From Cladopsammia gracilis (taxonomy: Eukaryota > Cnidaria > Anthozoa > Scleractinia > Dendrophylliidae), in assembly GCA_022457155.1 (NCBI GenBank), contig JAJGOT010000452.1:645551-709550 (forward strand): 64,000 nt of DNA. Direction: 5' to 3'. Positions 1 through 11,036 of the stretch are shown in pieces. The first letter of the stretch is position 1; every line of letters starts with the position of its first letter. Position numbers and translations under genes: made by a program. The notes beneath the pieces are model-generated. The model was not told the DNA's origin. It was given only the letters and a program-made list of their open reading frames with translations, and did no database searches.

Positions 1-324
1 CTTTGCTGGGAAGACTCAGTTTCCCTTTAAACTGTCCCCCTCTGGCCTCCCTGCATCTTTTATCCAAGCATCCCCTTGTCCTTTTATCCGTGCATTTCTA
101 TATCAGTTTGTTTATTACAAGTCATACAGTTAATGAGTTCGTTTTTACGTGCTTTTCATCTGCTGGTAAATTTGACATTTGATATTTATCATTATTTATC
201 CGATTGCTTCTATTCATATCTCACTAATTATGAAAACAATCCGGTAGCAATACTAACAACTGAATATAGAAAGAAACACACAAATAAACAGCTCCAGTCT
301 TTTTAACCTTTTCCTTTTGTTTAG

Positions 325-2208
325 GTTGGTCTGGCGGTTGGAGATATCGATTCAATTAAGAAGACAGCGACTTTGCGAACTTTAATTGATCAAGCTTTGT
401 TGGTGGATAACATGCAGAGAAGGCATCCCAAATGGATCCTTAGATATGCTTACAAAGACTTCCTTGAAATAAAACCGAACCAGTATCGATTTGTACAAAA
501 GTAAGTATTTATTTAATGGTTTTTAACTCGTGATTACGTGAAGCGTAAAACGAGTTGAAGCATTTAAGGAAAAAAGTCACGTGATCGCTCGATCGCTCCA
601 CAGGGAACCCAAACGCTGTATTGGGGAATTGTTGGTAATTCCGCTGACCATTGTATTACGTCATCCAGGTTTCTCGTTTCACACAATGCACATTAATATC
701 ACGCTAAGATGTTTTCATCGTTTTAAATCTGTTAAATCTTCAGTTCTTTGACTTAGCGCTAACAAATACTCATTAAGAACTGGGTGACGTAATGTTTTAA
801 ATATGTTAATTCATCAATTCTTTGACTGCTCTGTGTAACAACAAAAAGCTTAGACCGTTCATAGCGAATCCACACGCTTATTTGTAAACTGAATACGATT
901 ATTTATAAACTGCACAGCCAAGAGGAATGGTCGTCGATGTCACTCACTTGTGAGATGTATTTTGCGATAGGACACAATGTTCGTCGCGCAGCTTTGACCG
1001 GTACAAGATACCTCTATGTGTTTATATTATACCGTGTTTCACCGCTGCTTATCAAGGGTCAAAGCAGTTCTCTCATCTCACACAATGCACATTTATATCA
1101 CCCTAAGTGATTTAATTTGTGATTTGGAAGATCTGTGGTAACCGCTGAAATATAAATGATTCGCTGTCTAAATGCTAGCATGACTTGTGAGATACAGTGA
1201 TAAAGTCTTTTTGAAAATGTACTTATCTCTGTTAGAATAATAGTTTCTTCCAATTGCTTTCAGTTCCTTAGAGTTTATTATGTGTTAAGGAACCTCCGTT
1301 ATTTTATTCAGCTAGCGTGAGTCATTTGAATCTCTAGCATGTTTTTAAATAGCTGCTGTTTTGTTATGTGTCTGATACTTATCTGGCAGTTTTTGGGGCA
1401 TGTGGAGGGCGAAAGAGCCAGAACGATAGTGTGTATACAGGCGCTTATTTTTCTCCTTTTTCATACGCGCGTTATTTTCGACGAAACCACAGTAAACAAC
1501 AGATAATACTCGAATATATGGTCGTTTCAAATTGTTTGCTTTGATAAGCGTGTGTAAGCCTTCAAATAAAGAACAAGCAAGTTTAGTTTGCTTAGCTAAG
1601 TTACCCGCCGTCACCTTACCGCAACTGGGATATAATGTCTATATGAAACAAGGACATACCAATTTGCCTCTGGCTTTTACAAACTCAAAATACTTTGCCT
1701 GTGACTTGCTGAAATGAGACGCAAAAAGAGTGAACATCTATTGGCGAACTTCAAAGAAGAAGACCATAACAAGGTCTCCCATTAACAATTAGACTTCAGA
1801 ACAGCATGTGTCCTCTCGGGATCGAGGGTCCCTTTCCGAGGGATCGGTGCTTCGCGCTCCCCTTCTACCCAGACTTCAGACGAGTTGTGTTCGCGTATTA
1901 TTGCAGCAATTGTTCCCTCAGTTATGTTTGTATGCCTTAAAATATATTGTTCTAGTTTCAACTACTTGTTGTCTTTTTTATTCAGTTTTGCCCTTTCCGG
2001 GCTTGGCCTCATCGATTGTGACTTCTTGGACGCTGTTCGCATACGAAAGTCCAATTTGGGAGACGATGGTGATGAAGATTTGTGTAACCGCGCTGACCGG
2101 CAACGGCTTGAAAGACAAGAGGCAAGGATCAAGGACCTACAAGCCAGTGTTGATGCACAGAGTGAACTACTCAGAGCAATAGCTGATAAACTACAAATAG
2201 ACACATAG
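325..2208 (+). CDS. TRPA-like channel paralog, last two coding exons (5' part outside window)
   Basis: The exons are 325-500 and 1986-2208, with acceptors TTTAG/GTTGG and TTCAG/TTTTG, donor AAAA/GTAAGT and stop TAG at 2206-2208. The phases join (176 nt leaves two bases, the next exon supplies one) to give 132 residues. The first exon covers the end of S6 and the helix after it, starting VGLAVGDIDSIKK; the second carries a charged C-terminal coiled coil (RQRLERQEARIKDL) and ends KLQIDT. It is closely similar to the C terminus of the complete minus-strand gene at 8426-11036, with the same penultimate exon length and one extra codon in the last. The copy looks functional here: both splice sites and the frame are intact. 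The ankyrin and pore exons must lie beyond the left edge if it is a whole gene; a partial duplicate is the alternative. Confidence 0.8.
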
Positions 2209-2528
2209 ACACGTAAATAGGAGATCGAAGGCTATGTTAAAAGGGGTGTGCTTTTTTGTTTGTTTGTTTTTGTTAAAACTGTGCTTATAACAAAGTCAAG
2301 TGCTTTGCTTGTTCATGAAATGTTCCACCATTAGTAAAATAATTCTTGAAGGATAAAAACCTAAAATACGTTTTTAGCGATTTTACAAAGCACCAAGCGC
2401 AAAGAAGAAGCGGCCTGAACGTTAAACTTTTTAAACTTTCTATTGTTTTAAATAATGTCAAAGAAAATTATTCGACATGCCTTTGTTTACAGTCAAAATC
2501 GGTTAAGCGTTCCTGCAAAGAGTGAATT

Positions 2529-2534
2529 AATAAA
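2529..2534 (+). promoter_or_regulatory. AATAAA polyadenylation signal of the left TRPA copy
   Basis: AATAAA lies about 320 bp after the stop codon and is conserved in the inverted copy at 8097-8102. The homology between the two arms ends about 20 bp further on, where cleavage would be expected. Confidence 0.5.
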
Positions 2535-2699
2535 ACAAGTGTTTATGTACTAAATTTATCGTACAACTCCTCTTGTAATGTGATTCGCGCCGTTCCCGTT
2601 TCTTGCGCAAAGTAATAAGCCAAACCAACTTTTGTTTCCGCGCTGAAAATGAAATAAAGTTGTGTTCCTCTGTTTCATGTTTATTCTTTATTTAAATGC

Positions 2700-3190
2700 A
2701 CATGTACAGTCAACTCTCTCTTAACGGACACTTAAACTCTCTATAAGATGGACACCTCTCTAAGATGGACAACGGTTTCAAAATTGCTAAGATCCCCCTA
2801 ATTGCTAAGATTTTTAAACCGTCAACAGGCATGTGAGGAGTGCAGTTTTAGCGGAACTCTCGCAGGCCGAAGGCTCGCTCGCAGAGCTTCATACTCATAG
2901 AACCTATGCCCGTCATTTATCATGGTCATGGTAAGCGGAATGTTTCGCGGGCGTGTCCGTGCGTGCGTCCGGGCTAGCTCGCGGGCGCGTATGACGTCAC
3001 GCATTATCCGGGATCTTAGTAATTTTGAAACCGAGGCTTTGTTCTTCGCGCGGCTTCACGGCCAATGTCACGTCAGCTGCAGTAAAAACTCTTATGTTTA
3101 GCGGAGAAAACCATTTGCAACGTGGTTTTTCGGTAAAAGAAATGATATTTTTCGATGGGAATTTATGTTGATATCAATTTGTGATTCCAC
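2700..3190. repeat. Dispersed repeat, GC-rich in the middle (copy 1)
   Basis: The region starts with short imperfect repeats of the type ctctctaagatggac (2715-2775). A GC-rich block (2860-3010) and a tail with ttatgttgatatcaa follow. The block and tail recur in opposite orientation at about 25425-26020, so this is an interspersed repeat. No coding capacity was recognised. Confidence 0.55.
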
Positions 3191-4906
3191 AGGTTATTCC
3201 CAGTTGAAGCTGAAACTTCTTCTTTGCAATCAACTACTTAGTTGATTTCGTGATATATTTACACGAAAAGTTGCGAAAACGTCAAGAATCCGCACGTGCA
3301 AGTTCACCGATCTTACCCGCCATATTGGCTTTGCCACTGACCATGCCCTCGCTTCGACGCCTCGCATATTTTTGGGATTGCCAGGGGGATGGGGAGGGAG
3401 GTTGTCTGTGTGTCCGGCAAATGTCTAGATAAACTGACAACATTGCCCACAGTAAACATTTACAGCATGTTTCTATCCCTGAATTATGACTCTATCATTC
3501 TTCGAAATTGCTATGTAAAATTCACACCCTCTCCCCCCAGCTGGAACATACATTTTTTTTACCCAAATCAAATGCCCTTTTCCTTCTGGGAAACTGATTC
3601 TGAGTTACATAGCCTATTAATAAACAAAAGCAAGAAGCTGGGGCACATGAACGTACAAATCCTATTAAACAATGAGTAACTACTATGCAAGATTCAGATG
3701 TTTTAGGACAAAAGTACAAGGAAACTTACATGCTCTGAAAAAAGACTGTAATACTTTCTGGTTCCAAAATAGGGCTTTGAACACTTAACTTTAACTTTAA
3801 TTAACATAATTGCCTTTAGCAAGCTAATCCGGCAATGGGCGGTCAGAACATGGAAGCTCATGACATTGACAGCGAAAAAAAAAAAACGTCAATACGTGAA
3901 ATTGTTACAAATACTTGAATGAAACGCAGCAACAGAGTCAGCACATACAAAAGCTGGAGACAAAGCGTTCCAAGCGGGAACAGTTCTTACAAAAAAAGAA
4001 AACTTGTGGGCGTTAACACTAGATGAATAACGTTGGTATTGGAATGGGTGCTGTACACTAGCTCGTGTCAAGTAGGGACAGACCACCGCGCGAAGATCAT
4101 CCGGGAAAGATATCCGTACATTTCCTGTCTTGATCTTAAAAAACAATGTCAAACCAATGATCTTCCTTCGTGTCTCAAGATCTTGCCACCCCAAGTTAGA
4201 TAACATTGTATTAACGCTGCTGGTACGACGGTAGTCGTTACAAACAATGCGCGCCGCCCGACGCTGAACAGATTCAATACACTTGATGTCTTTTTGTGTA
4301 TATGGACTCCAGGCGACGGAGCCGTACTCGCATACTGGACGGACCAGGGTCAAATAGGCCCGTTCCTTGACAACAGCGCTACGAGACGATAAGTTTCTTT
4401 GGAGTACGCCTAGAATCTTATTCGCTTTGTTTTTCACCTCCACGGCTTGCTTGGTCCAATTGAGGGAGTTGGTAATATAAACCCCTAAATATTTCTGAAA
4501 CGTAACTCCCTCCACGGGAGTGTTACACAGAGTATATGAGAATGACGATGGCTGTCTCTTAAGGGTGATGGACATGATGTAGCATTTACTAGGGGCAAAA
4601 TTCATCAAATGTTATTTTCTTAAACAAAGACAAAACGATTTCAAAGGATAGAAGAGATTGTAGCCTGATTTTAATTGCAAATGAATCACTCACCATCCCC
4701 ACCGATCTCCATGTTGCGAGGCATACTGGTCAGCGGCAAAACCAATATGGCGGCTCGGAACAAATTGGCGGTTAAGATCGGTGAACTTGTACGTGCGGAT
4801 TCTTGACGTTTTCGCAACTTTTCGCTTAAATATATCACGAAATTAACTAAGTAGTTGATTGCAAAGAAGGAGTTTCAGCTTCAACTGGCAACAGCCTGTG
4901 GAATTT
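3187..4906. repeat. Inverted repeat of about 165 bp flanking a LINE fragment
   Basis: The arm at 3187-3352 (from tccacaggttattcc) returns as its reverse complement at about 4736-4906. Both arms contain the block with gttgcgaaaacgtcaag. The enclosed 1.4 kb contains a jockey-like reverse-transcriptase fragment on the minus strand. It may be a non-autonomous DNA element carrying a nested LINE, or a local inverted duplication. No target-site duplication was identified. Confidence 0.6.
3889..4608 (-). pseudogene. 5'-truncated jockey/CR1-like LINE, C-terminal end of reverse transcriptase
   Basis: The 239-residue open frame matches what is typical of the part C-terminal to the RT palm of jockey-like non-LTR elements. 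Landmarks are YLGVYITNSLNW, a thumb with KANKILGVLQRN, then LVRPVCEYGSVAWSPY, the VQRRAARIV segment and NLGWQDLETRR. The catalytic palm with its DD motif and the endonuclease are absent, so this is a dead 5'-truncated insertion. The frame shown is uninterrupted and ends at TGA 3889-3891, which suggests moderate age. No poly(A) tail follows; the 3' side shows a T-run instead. Confidence 0.85.
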
Positions 4907-5028
4907 AGCCAGAAAATCGAACTCGCCGATCGAAGAATTTCAGGTGAGTTGCGTGCCCTGTTTAATTATTTATATTACTTTAATTTTTATTTTATTTAAT
5001 TTTAATTTTTTTGCACCGAAAAATTAAG

Positions 5029-5119
5029 GGGTCCAGAAAGGGGTCCAGATAGGGGTCCAGAAAGGGGTCCAGAAGGGGGGTCCAGAAGGATCCAGAAGGG
5101 GATCCAGAAAGGGGGGTCC
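5029..5119 (+). repeat. Minisatellite, unit about 12 bp (ggggtccagaaa)
   Basis: Seven to eight imperfect tandem copies of a ggggtccagaa-type unit occur, with spacers varying by one to three bases. No coding potential is seen. Confidence 0.85.
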
Positions 5120-5181
5120 ACGTTTTATGCATGAACATCCACATTTTGTAAACATATATTGTTCAAATTTTGACTTGACCA

Positions 5182-5513
5182 GGGGTGCTTACCATTTGTA
5201 GGAAAAAACCGGTTGGGATGACCGCTACATAATGGTAAGCGATTTTCCAAATTTACTGACCAACCGACGAGATTGCACTTACCATTTTCCATTTCTCCGT
5301 CCTAGTACCCAGACCGTTAACTCGATTTAGCGATTTGCATTTTTTCTAAATTCAAATGGTAAGGAAAATTCCAGTCCAATCGTCCCAACCGGAATCGCGG
5401 GACAGCCTCTGAAGGTTGTCCACTTGTTTCAACCGGAATTCTCGAAAAATCAACCGTACCATTTGCTTTCCAACCGAAAATACCGGTTTTCTTGGCTTAA
5501 TGGTAAGCACCCC
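5182..5513. mobile_element. MITE-like element with 15-bp terminal inverted repeats
   Basis: The element begins ggggtgcttaccatt and ends with its exact reverse complement aatggtaagcacccc. The atggtaag motif recurs internally in both orientations, as do ccaaccg motifs. It is about 330 bp with no reading frame of note. I could not settle a target-site duplication. Confidence 0.65.
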
Positions 5514-6940
5514 AGTACAAGTTTCAGACATGAAAAGTCCTACCGTTGGGCTCAAGAAAGGTTTTTCGAAAGTTTGCAGGACTATTAATGTATTTATTGT
5601 AATCTATGTAGTAGCTGTTTGTGTTGCATCGATCCCGGTTGCTGTAAACATTTGGAGTTGCACACCAGTTGAGTTTGCCAGATCATCCACTGAGACAGTT
5701 TTGGGCCAGCTTAGTTTTTTACTGCAAGTGTTGTACTATTAAGTTCAAAGGGACCAACAAATATGAGAGTAGAATATTTTCCTCAGACTGTGAAACAGTT
5801 TCTAGTAGTTAGTGTATGATAAAATAGACACAAGAAAACAATGGAAATACTGTAAGATCTACTAACCTCTGTTAGTGTACTTTTTCACGGTCTGAGTTAA
5901 ATCACTCTATATATACTAGCAGTAATCGGAGATTATGGAGGCGCGTTCGAAGGAACTTCCGGCGGAAATGAGCCCCTGAAAAAAGCAATAGGGGCGGCCA
6001 TTTGGAAAACCGTCTACCAAAAAATCTCAAATTTTACTGCATGTAAACCACAGGACAACCAACACGAACCAAATTAGAATTGCGTTCTTCGAACGCGATT
6101 ATTAGGCTCTTAATTAAAATCGCCTGAGAATCTGAAGCAACTGTGTTGACTTGACTTATACAAATATTTCCAATCTGTTTATAATGCTGAAAGCAATACA
6201 GGGATACAAAAAGTTAAAAATCTGCAATTACTTATTTCAATCTTGTTGTTAAAGTTTTGTTTAGGATTTCAAAGAATACAGTGAATATTTATGACGAGAG
6301 ATACTAGTCAAAAGTTCTGGTAGCAGGTGTGGTAATTTATCACAAATGCGACCTTTTTTTAAGGTTTCTAGTTATACAAAAACGTTGTTTTGTTTTTTGA
6401 AATGCTACCAAATCCTTGTGACCCTGTTATGAAACTTAGAGGCAATTTTCCATTTCACTAATTACTTATATTTATTTACTTGATTACTTGGGTCATTGGA
6501 GAGGGAGTGGGAGAGGAACTCACACATGGGCGGAATCACCCGTGTAAATATTACAGTGACTATTTTTTTTCTATTAATGTGGTTTATTATTTGTACAATA
6601 AAATGTCAGCTTTGTTTCACTTTGGCTGTTTTATTTTACTTCAAAGGAAAGAGTGGGAGATACCGTTATTTCCTAGTTTAGCTAGACACTTTCGGCTGGT
6701 TATTTAAACGAAGTTCACACGGTGTTTAGCAAAATCGCCGTCTAAACCAATTCCAATTCTGGCCAACCCTATAAACGATATTCACCTTAGCAGTGTCCGG
6801 AAGGCATATAACACACACTAGCAAAACACTTATTTACTTCAAATGACCTGCTTATAAACAGACATGGAGGTCCATTAATTGTCTTAAGTTAGATTTCGTT
6901 TAATTAACCGTCCCTTTGTTTCTTTCCTGTACACGTTAAG
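5514..6940. other. Spacer with no recognised gene
   Basis: This is AT-rich sequence with only short open frames. A GC-richer patch at about 5936-6090 resembles interspersed repeat DNA. Nothing here can be assigned. Confidence 0.5.
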
Positions 6941-8062
6941 ACATTTTGCGTCAACTCAATTGAACTTATGATGCGAGAGATTAGCCATGTTTTGAGTTCA
7001 TATCAAACACGTCCATCGGTGTATGCCACGTTTTGCGTCAACTCAATCTGTGGTATCGTAGACGTTGGCTATGACCTTGATGCCATAGATTGAGTTGACG
7101 CAAAATATGGTCTTAACTAGTAAGTCGTGTTCTGAGTTCAATTCCAATCATGGCATATCGGTGTATGCCATGTTTTGCGTCAACTCAATCTGTGGTATCG
7201 TCCATGACCGTGATGCCATAGATTGAGTTGACGCAAAATATGGTCTTAACCAGCAAGTCGTGTTGTGAGTTAAATTCCAATCATGTCATATCGGTGTGTG
7301 CCATGTTTTGCGTCAACTCAATCTGTGGTATCGTAGACGTGGACTATTAGCCTATGACCGTAATGCCATAGATTGAGTTGACGCAAAATATGGTCTTAAC
7401 CAGCAAGACTTATTTTGAGTTAAATTCAAATGTGGTGCGAACTTTTCTTGTGAACTTACGAAAAAGATGTTAGTCGGGCTACATAATTGAAATGGTTAGA
7501 TGTGATTGTTACGCGGCTTAACAAAATACCGAAAGAAGTCCAAGAAAACTACTTCTGTTGCTATTTGTCGGTTATCAATTGAATACGATACTTCGATGAC
7601 ACATTTTGAGATAGAAATAATCGATTCATATTCAAAATATGGCATTTTCATGGGGACGTGATTTGCGATAACTCAAACTATGTCATCATCAATAAAACAC
7701 AGTTTGAGATAGAAATAGTAACTCAAAATGCGTCATTCAGCGTGAACTCATAGTTAGCAATAACGTAAAACACGTCTAAATCCAGAAACCGCATTTTGCG
7801 ATAATTCATACTATGGTATTAATTCTTCGCGAAAGTTCATGATTCACCCCTCACTTAATACTATTAGTGGAAAGGGATGATACACAGGCTGATTTTACAA
7901 AAGTTCGCACCACATTTGAATTTAACTCAAAACACGTCTTGCTAGATATGACCATATTTTGCGTCAACTCAATCTATGATATCACGGTGTTGGGCAGCCC
8001 ACGTTCACGATACCACAATTTGAGTTGACGCAAAATATGGCAAACACCGATATGACATGATT
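6941..8062. mobile_element. Foldback-like element whose arms are built of hairpin subrepeats
   Basis: The left part (about 6941-7440) holds tandem units with the core ttttgcgtcaactcaatc at 6944, 7031, 7173 and 7306. Each of the last three is followed by an inverted core, gattgagttgacgcaaaa, so each unit can form a hairpin. The right part (about 7896-8062) carries one such unit and an inverted copy of the stretch at 7405-7455 (motif aatgtggtgcgaac). The middle has degenerate relatives such as gcgataactcaaac. TIRs made of tandem subrepeats resemble Foldback/Galileo-type elements. No transposase is visible. Confidence 0.65.
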
Positions 8063-8096
8063 TGAATTGAACTCAGTTTAGTACATAAACACTTGT

Positions 8097-8102
8097 TTTA
8101 TT
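8097..8102 (-). promoter_or_regulatory. AATAAA polyadenylation signal of the complete TRPA-like gene
   Basis: AATAAA on the minus strand lies about 325 bp downstream of the stop codon. It is at the same place relative to the gene as in the inverted copy at 2529-2534. Confidence 0.5.
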
Positions 8103-8425
8103 AATTCACTCTTGGCAAGAACGCTTAACCGATTTTAACTGTAAACAAATGTACCAGTACATGTATGTCGAATAATATTATTTGATATTATTTAAAACAA
8201 TAGAAAGTGGAAAAAGTTTAACGTTCGGGCCACTTCTTCTTTGTCCATTGTGACTCGGAAAATCGCTAAAAACGTATTTTGTTTTTTTATCCTTCAAGAT
8301 TATTTTACTCATGGTGGAACATTTCATGAACAAGCAAAACACTTGACTTTTTTATAAGCACAGCTTTAACAAAAACAAACAAACAAAAAAGCACACCCCT
8401 TATAACATAGCCTTCGATCTCCTAT

Positions 8426-11036
8426 TTACGTGTCTATTTGTAGTTTATTAGCTATAGCTCTGACTACTTCACTCAGTGCATCAACACTGGCTTGTAGGTT
8501 CTTGATCCTTTCCTCTTGTCTTTCAAGCCGTTGCCGGTCGTGGTTAGACAAATCCTTATCACCGTCGTCTCCCAAATTGGACTTTCGTGTGCGAACAGAC
8601 TCCAAGAAGTCGCTGTCGATGAAGCCAAGCCCAGAAAGGGCTAAGCTGAATAAAAAAGACAACTATAGTTGAAAGTAGAACAATGTATTATAAAGCAAAC
8701 AAATATAACTGCGGGATTAATTGCTACAATAATATGCGAACACAACTCGTCTGACGTCTGGCTCGAAGGGGGATGCGCGAAACACCGATACACGCGGGAC
8801 GGGACGCGAAGCGCCGACCTTCGGGCTCGAACCTCACGCTCCCGAGAGGACGCACGCTGTTCTGAAGTCTACTTGTAAATGGTAGACCTTGTAGGAACCA
8901 ATTTTTTTCCCTTCTATTTCACAGAGATGTGAGCGTTGGTTTCTTTCTAATAATGCATGATAAGACGGATCAGTGTAAAAGTAGTATGCATTAGAAACGT
9001 CTGAGATCTAAAAACGTAACCCATCTAAGTGCACTTTTCAACAACACCTGTCCAAAATTAAATGAGCGATATTATAATTTGTTCAGTCTTCGATATTGGC
9101 TTCTTCTTTGAAGTTCGCCAATAGATATTCATTCTTTTTGCGTCTCAGCCATTTCGGCAAGTCACAGGCAAATTATTTTGAGTTTTGTAAAAGCCAGAGT
9201 TAAATTGTTATGTCCTTGTTTTATATAGTCGTTATATCCCAGTTGCGGTACGGTGAAGGCGGGTAACTTAGCTAAACAAACCTTGCTAGTTCTTAGTTTG
9301 AAGGCTTACACACGCTTACCAAAGCAAACAATTTGAAATGACCATATATTCGAATTCTGCATTTCATATTGTTTTCTGTGGTTTCGTCGAAAATAACGCG
9401 CGTGTGAAAAAGAAGAAAAATAATCGCCTGCATACACACTATTGTTCCGGCTCTTTCGCCCTCCACACGCTCCCAAAAAACTGACAGCTCAGATAAGTAT
9501 CAGACACATAACAAAACAACAGCTTTTTCCATGACCGAAACACTGTATCTCACAAGTCATGCTAGCATTTCGACAGCGAATCATTAATATTTCAGCGGTT
9601 ACCATAGTTCTTCCAAATCACAAAAACATGTCTTAGCGTGACATAAACGTGCATTGTGTGAGATGAGAGAACTGTTGTGACCTTTGATAAGCAGCGGTGA
9701 AACGCGATATAGTATTAACACAAAGAGGCATTGTGTAATCTTTTACCGGTCAAAGCTACGCGACGAACATTGTTTCAATCGCAAAATACATCTCACAAGT
9801 AAGTGACAACGACGACCATTCCTCTTGGCTGTGCAGTTTATAAATAATTAATTAATAAGCGTGTGTATTCCCTATGATCAGTCTGTAAGCTTTTTGTTGC
9901 TACACAGAGCAGTCAATGAATTGATGAATTAACAAATTTAAAATATTACGTCACCCAGTTCTCAATGCGTGTTTGTGTCACGCTAAGACATGTTTTTTTT
10001 TTTTTGGTTTATGCCCCCAAGCCCGAGAGCTTGCTCGCAGTCTACACATTTTTAAAAAACATTTACCGTGCTGTAGTGTTTACCGAAGTCTTGAAAAATC
10101 CATTCGAAGTCCACAGATCGATTTCAATTTTCCATACCGAGTTTAAAGTCAACAAATTGAAGATTAAACATATTTAAAACGATGAAAACATCTTAGCGTG
10201 ACATAAACGTGCATTGAGTGAAACGAAAAAAACTGGATGACGTAATGCACTGGTCAGTGGAATTACCAACAAAAGTTTGCAGTCGAGTGAGCGATCACAG
10301 GGAGCCCAAACGCTGTATTCGCTATAACATAATCATTTAATAAAAATATTATTTACCTGTTTTCCTGTGTCTTTTTGAGTCGTTTTGGAAGCGATTTGAA
10401 TCAGAACGAAGAAGGTTGACCTTGCACGTTTCAAATATTATCTTGTCTGCCGCTTCGTAAATACGACGCGCCTATCACGTCTCAAGTTCCCATGTGCCAT
10501 TACCATTAACTATTAACTCTCCTTGGGGGAGAATCTCGGGTTTCAATTTAAAGGAGAGTTAATAGTTAATAATAATGGAAACTTGAGACGTAATAGGTGC
10601 GTCGGATTTATAAAGCGACAGACAAGATAACATTTGAAACGTGCAAGGTAAACCGTCTTCGCTCTGATTCAAATCGCTTCCCGAAAACGACTCAAAAAGA
10701 CACAGGAACACAGGTGAATAACAATATTTTATTAAATGATTATGTTACAGCTAATACAGTGGAGCGATCGAGCGATCACGTAACTTTTTTTCTCTAAATG
10801 CTTCAACTCGTTTTTCGCTTCCCGTATTCACGAGTTAAAAACCATTAAATAAATACTTACGTTTGTACAAATCGATTCTGGTTCGGTTTTATTTCAAGGA
10901 AGTCTTTGTAAGCATATCTAAGGATCCATTTGGGATACCTTCTCTGCATGTTATCCACCAACAAAGCTTGATCAATTAAAGTTCGCAAAGTCGCTGTCTT
11001 CTGAATAGAATCGATATCTCCAACCGCCAGACCAAC
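8426..11036 (-). CDS. TRPA exons 9-10: S6 end, TRP-like helix and C-terminal coiled coil (residues 942-1072)
   Basis: Exon 9 (10861-11036) completes S6 with VGLAVGDI and continues into the post-S6 helices (TLRTLIDQALLVDNM, PKWILRYAYKDF). Exon 10 (8426-8645) codes for an acidic linker (SNLGDDGDKDL) and a coiled coil (RQRLERQEERIKNLQ) and ends KLQIDT. Against the inverted copy at 325-2208 exon 9 differs at only a few residues, while exon 10 differs more and lacks one codon. The intervening intron (8646-10860) is 2.2 kb, against 1.5 kb in the copy. Confidence 0.88.

Larger units (their letters stand above)
1..2551. repeat. Left arm of a large inverted duplication (TRPA 3' end)
   Basis: This stretch is the reverse complement, with substitutions and indels, of about 8076-11340. 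The similarity covers the intron before the penultimate exon, both terminal exons, the intron between them and the 3' UTR. It fades just after the shared AATAAA signal (2529-2534 here, 8097-8102 there). It probably continues left of the window, because base 1 already falls inside matched intron sequence. The right arm is longer, mainly because it carries a 447-bp fold-back insertion in the last intron. Confidence 0.85.

Noticed and set aside
6941..7440. Regularly spaced repeats that could suggest a CRISPR array
   Set aside because: Units are 87-142 bp apart with related spacers and internal hairpins, in eukaryotic DNA with introns. There are no cas genes.
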